Shown here: positions 63,751 through 64,000 of the stretch, one piece after another
How positions within the stretch are numbered: position 1 is the stretch's first letter
Layout: the number at the start of each line of letters is the position of its first letter
DNA from: JAODBQ01 sp047602055
GTDB taxonomy: Bacteria > Actinomycetota > Acidimicrobiia > Acidimicrobiales > Ilumatobacteraceae
DNA length: 64,000 nt
Direction of reading: 5' to 3'
Assembly: GCA_047602055.1 (NCBI GenBank)
Contig: JASGIG010000001.1
Coordinates: forward strand, 2,356,001 to 2,420,000
Translations under genes and position numbers: made by a program
Notes under the pieces: model-generated
Database searches by the model: none
Told to the model about the DNA's origin: nothing
The model's input: the letters and a program-made list of their open reading frames with translations, nothing else

Positions 63751-64000
63751 GGCCCCGGCTTGGCGATCGCCCGCAGCCACGTCGGTGCCTGGAACGGTTC
63801 GTTGGCGCCGGCCGGCTGCGCCAGGCGATCGGCGACGATGTACAGCGCCGCCGGGTTGTGCAGCAGCCCGACGTGGCTGCCGGGCACCTGGATGTTCTCG
63901 GCGTTCGGCGCCTCCTCGTCGATGCACGAGTGCCAGGCGACGACGCCGTCGCTGCGCGAGTAGATCGCCGTGGTCGGCACCGGCAGCGGCTCGTTCATCC
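63720..64000 (-). CDS. Alpha/beta hydrolase, C-terminal part
   Basis: The frame runs off the right edge. The visible 90 residues carry the end of an alpha/beta hydrolase fold: an aspartate in TTAIYSRSDGVVAWHSCIDEE and a histidine in VPGSHVGLLHNPAALYIVADRLAQP. Its 3' end overlaps the WS/DGAT start by 31 nt, so it leads the lipid operon. Lipase or esterase activity is likely but cannot be defined from the fragment. Confidence 0.75.
   Translation of the reverse strand, partial: MNEPLPVPTTAIYSRSDGVVAWHSCIDEEAPNAENIQVPGSHVGLLHNPAALYIVADRLAQPAGANEPFQAPTWLRAIAKPGPWRRPRGSRG

Overview
The window is high-GC actinobacterial chromosome, most likely from the Acidimicrobiia (an Ilumatobacter-like lineage). 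Pointers are the luciferase-like (LLM, probably F420-dependent) oxidoreductases, a DinB/DUF664 thiol-transferase-type protein, two WS/DGAT acyltransferases with a HAD/PlsC fusion, KdpD/KdpE-type two-component systems and frequent GTG/TTG starts. Taxonomy is inferred from gene content only.

Left core block (1-27 kb): the tail of an SDR, an M24 peptidase-like gene, three aldehyde dehydrogenases with a SnoaL-like gene, a DinB-like gene, and an ECF sigma factor with a membrane partner whose last ten codons are displaced by an IS630 element. Next come a methyltransferase/LLM pair, a frameshifted PLP decarboxylase, two convergent histidine kinase/response regulator pairs with a third, degenerate receiver protein between them, an ammonium transporter, a phosphoribosyltransferase, a PPOX-type protein, a broken patatin-like gene overlapping a multi-TM lipase-like gene, RibF and an MFS exporter.

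Accessory island (about 27.2-53.2 kb): bounded by toxin-antitoxin-like pairs (DUF2442/DUF4160 on the left, DUF433/DUF5615 on the right) and rich in mobile elements. It holds three near-identical 1.52 kb IS3-type copies in the same orientation, a second IS3 element, IS110 and IS256 remnants, an ABC exporter operon and a lipoprotein. Between IS copies 2 and 3 lies the most interesting cargo. One part is a tightly coupled operon encoding MauE-like and MauD-like redox proteins, a Tat-exported ten-cysteine MauA-like mini-protein and three uncharacterised proteins. The other is a class II lanthipeptide cluster: a 77-aa precursor, a 1022-aa LanM overlapping it by 20 nt, a GNAT acetyltransferase and an ABC exporter without a peptidase domain. 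Codon use here is visibly less GC-biased than in the flanks, as expected for acquired DNA.

Right core block (53.2-64 kb): alpha/beta hydrolase plus LLM monooxygenase, a DrrAB-like ABC exporter with a divergent TetR regulator, a GFA-family protein, two small lipoproteins and a neutral-lipid operon (HAD-PlsC fusion between two WS/DGAT genes), ending in a partial hydrolase.

Several genes carry single-base frameshifts, at least one clearly in a homopolymer, so residual assembly indels are likely. Apparent gene fusions and pseudogenes should be read with that in mind.
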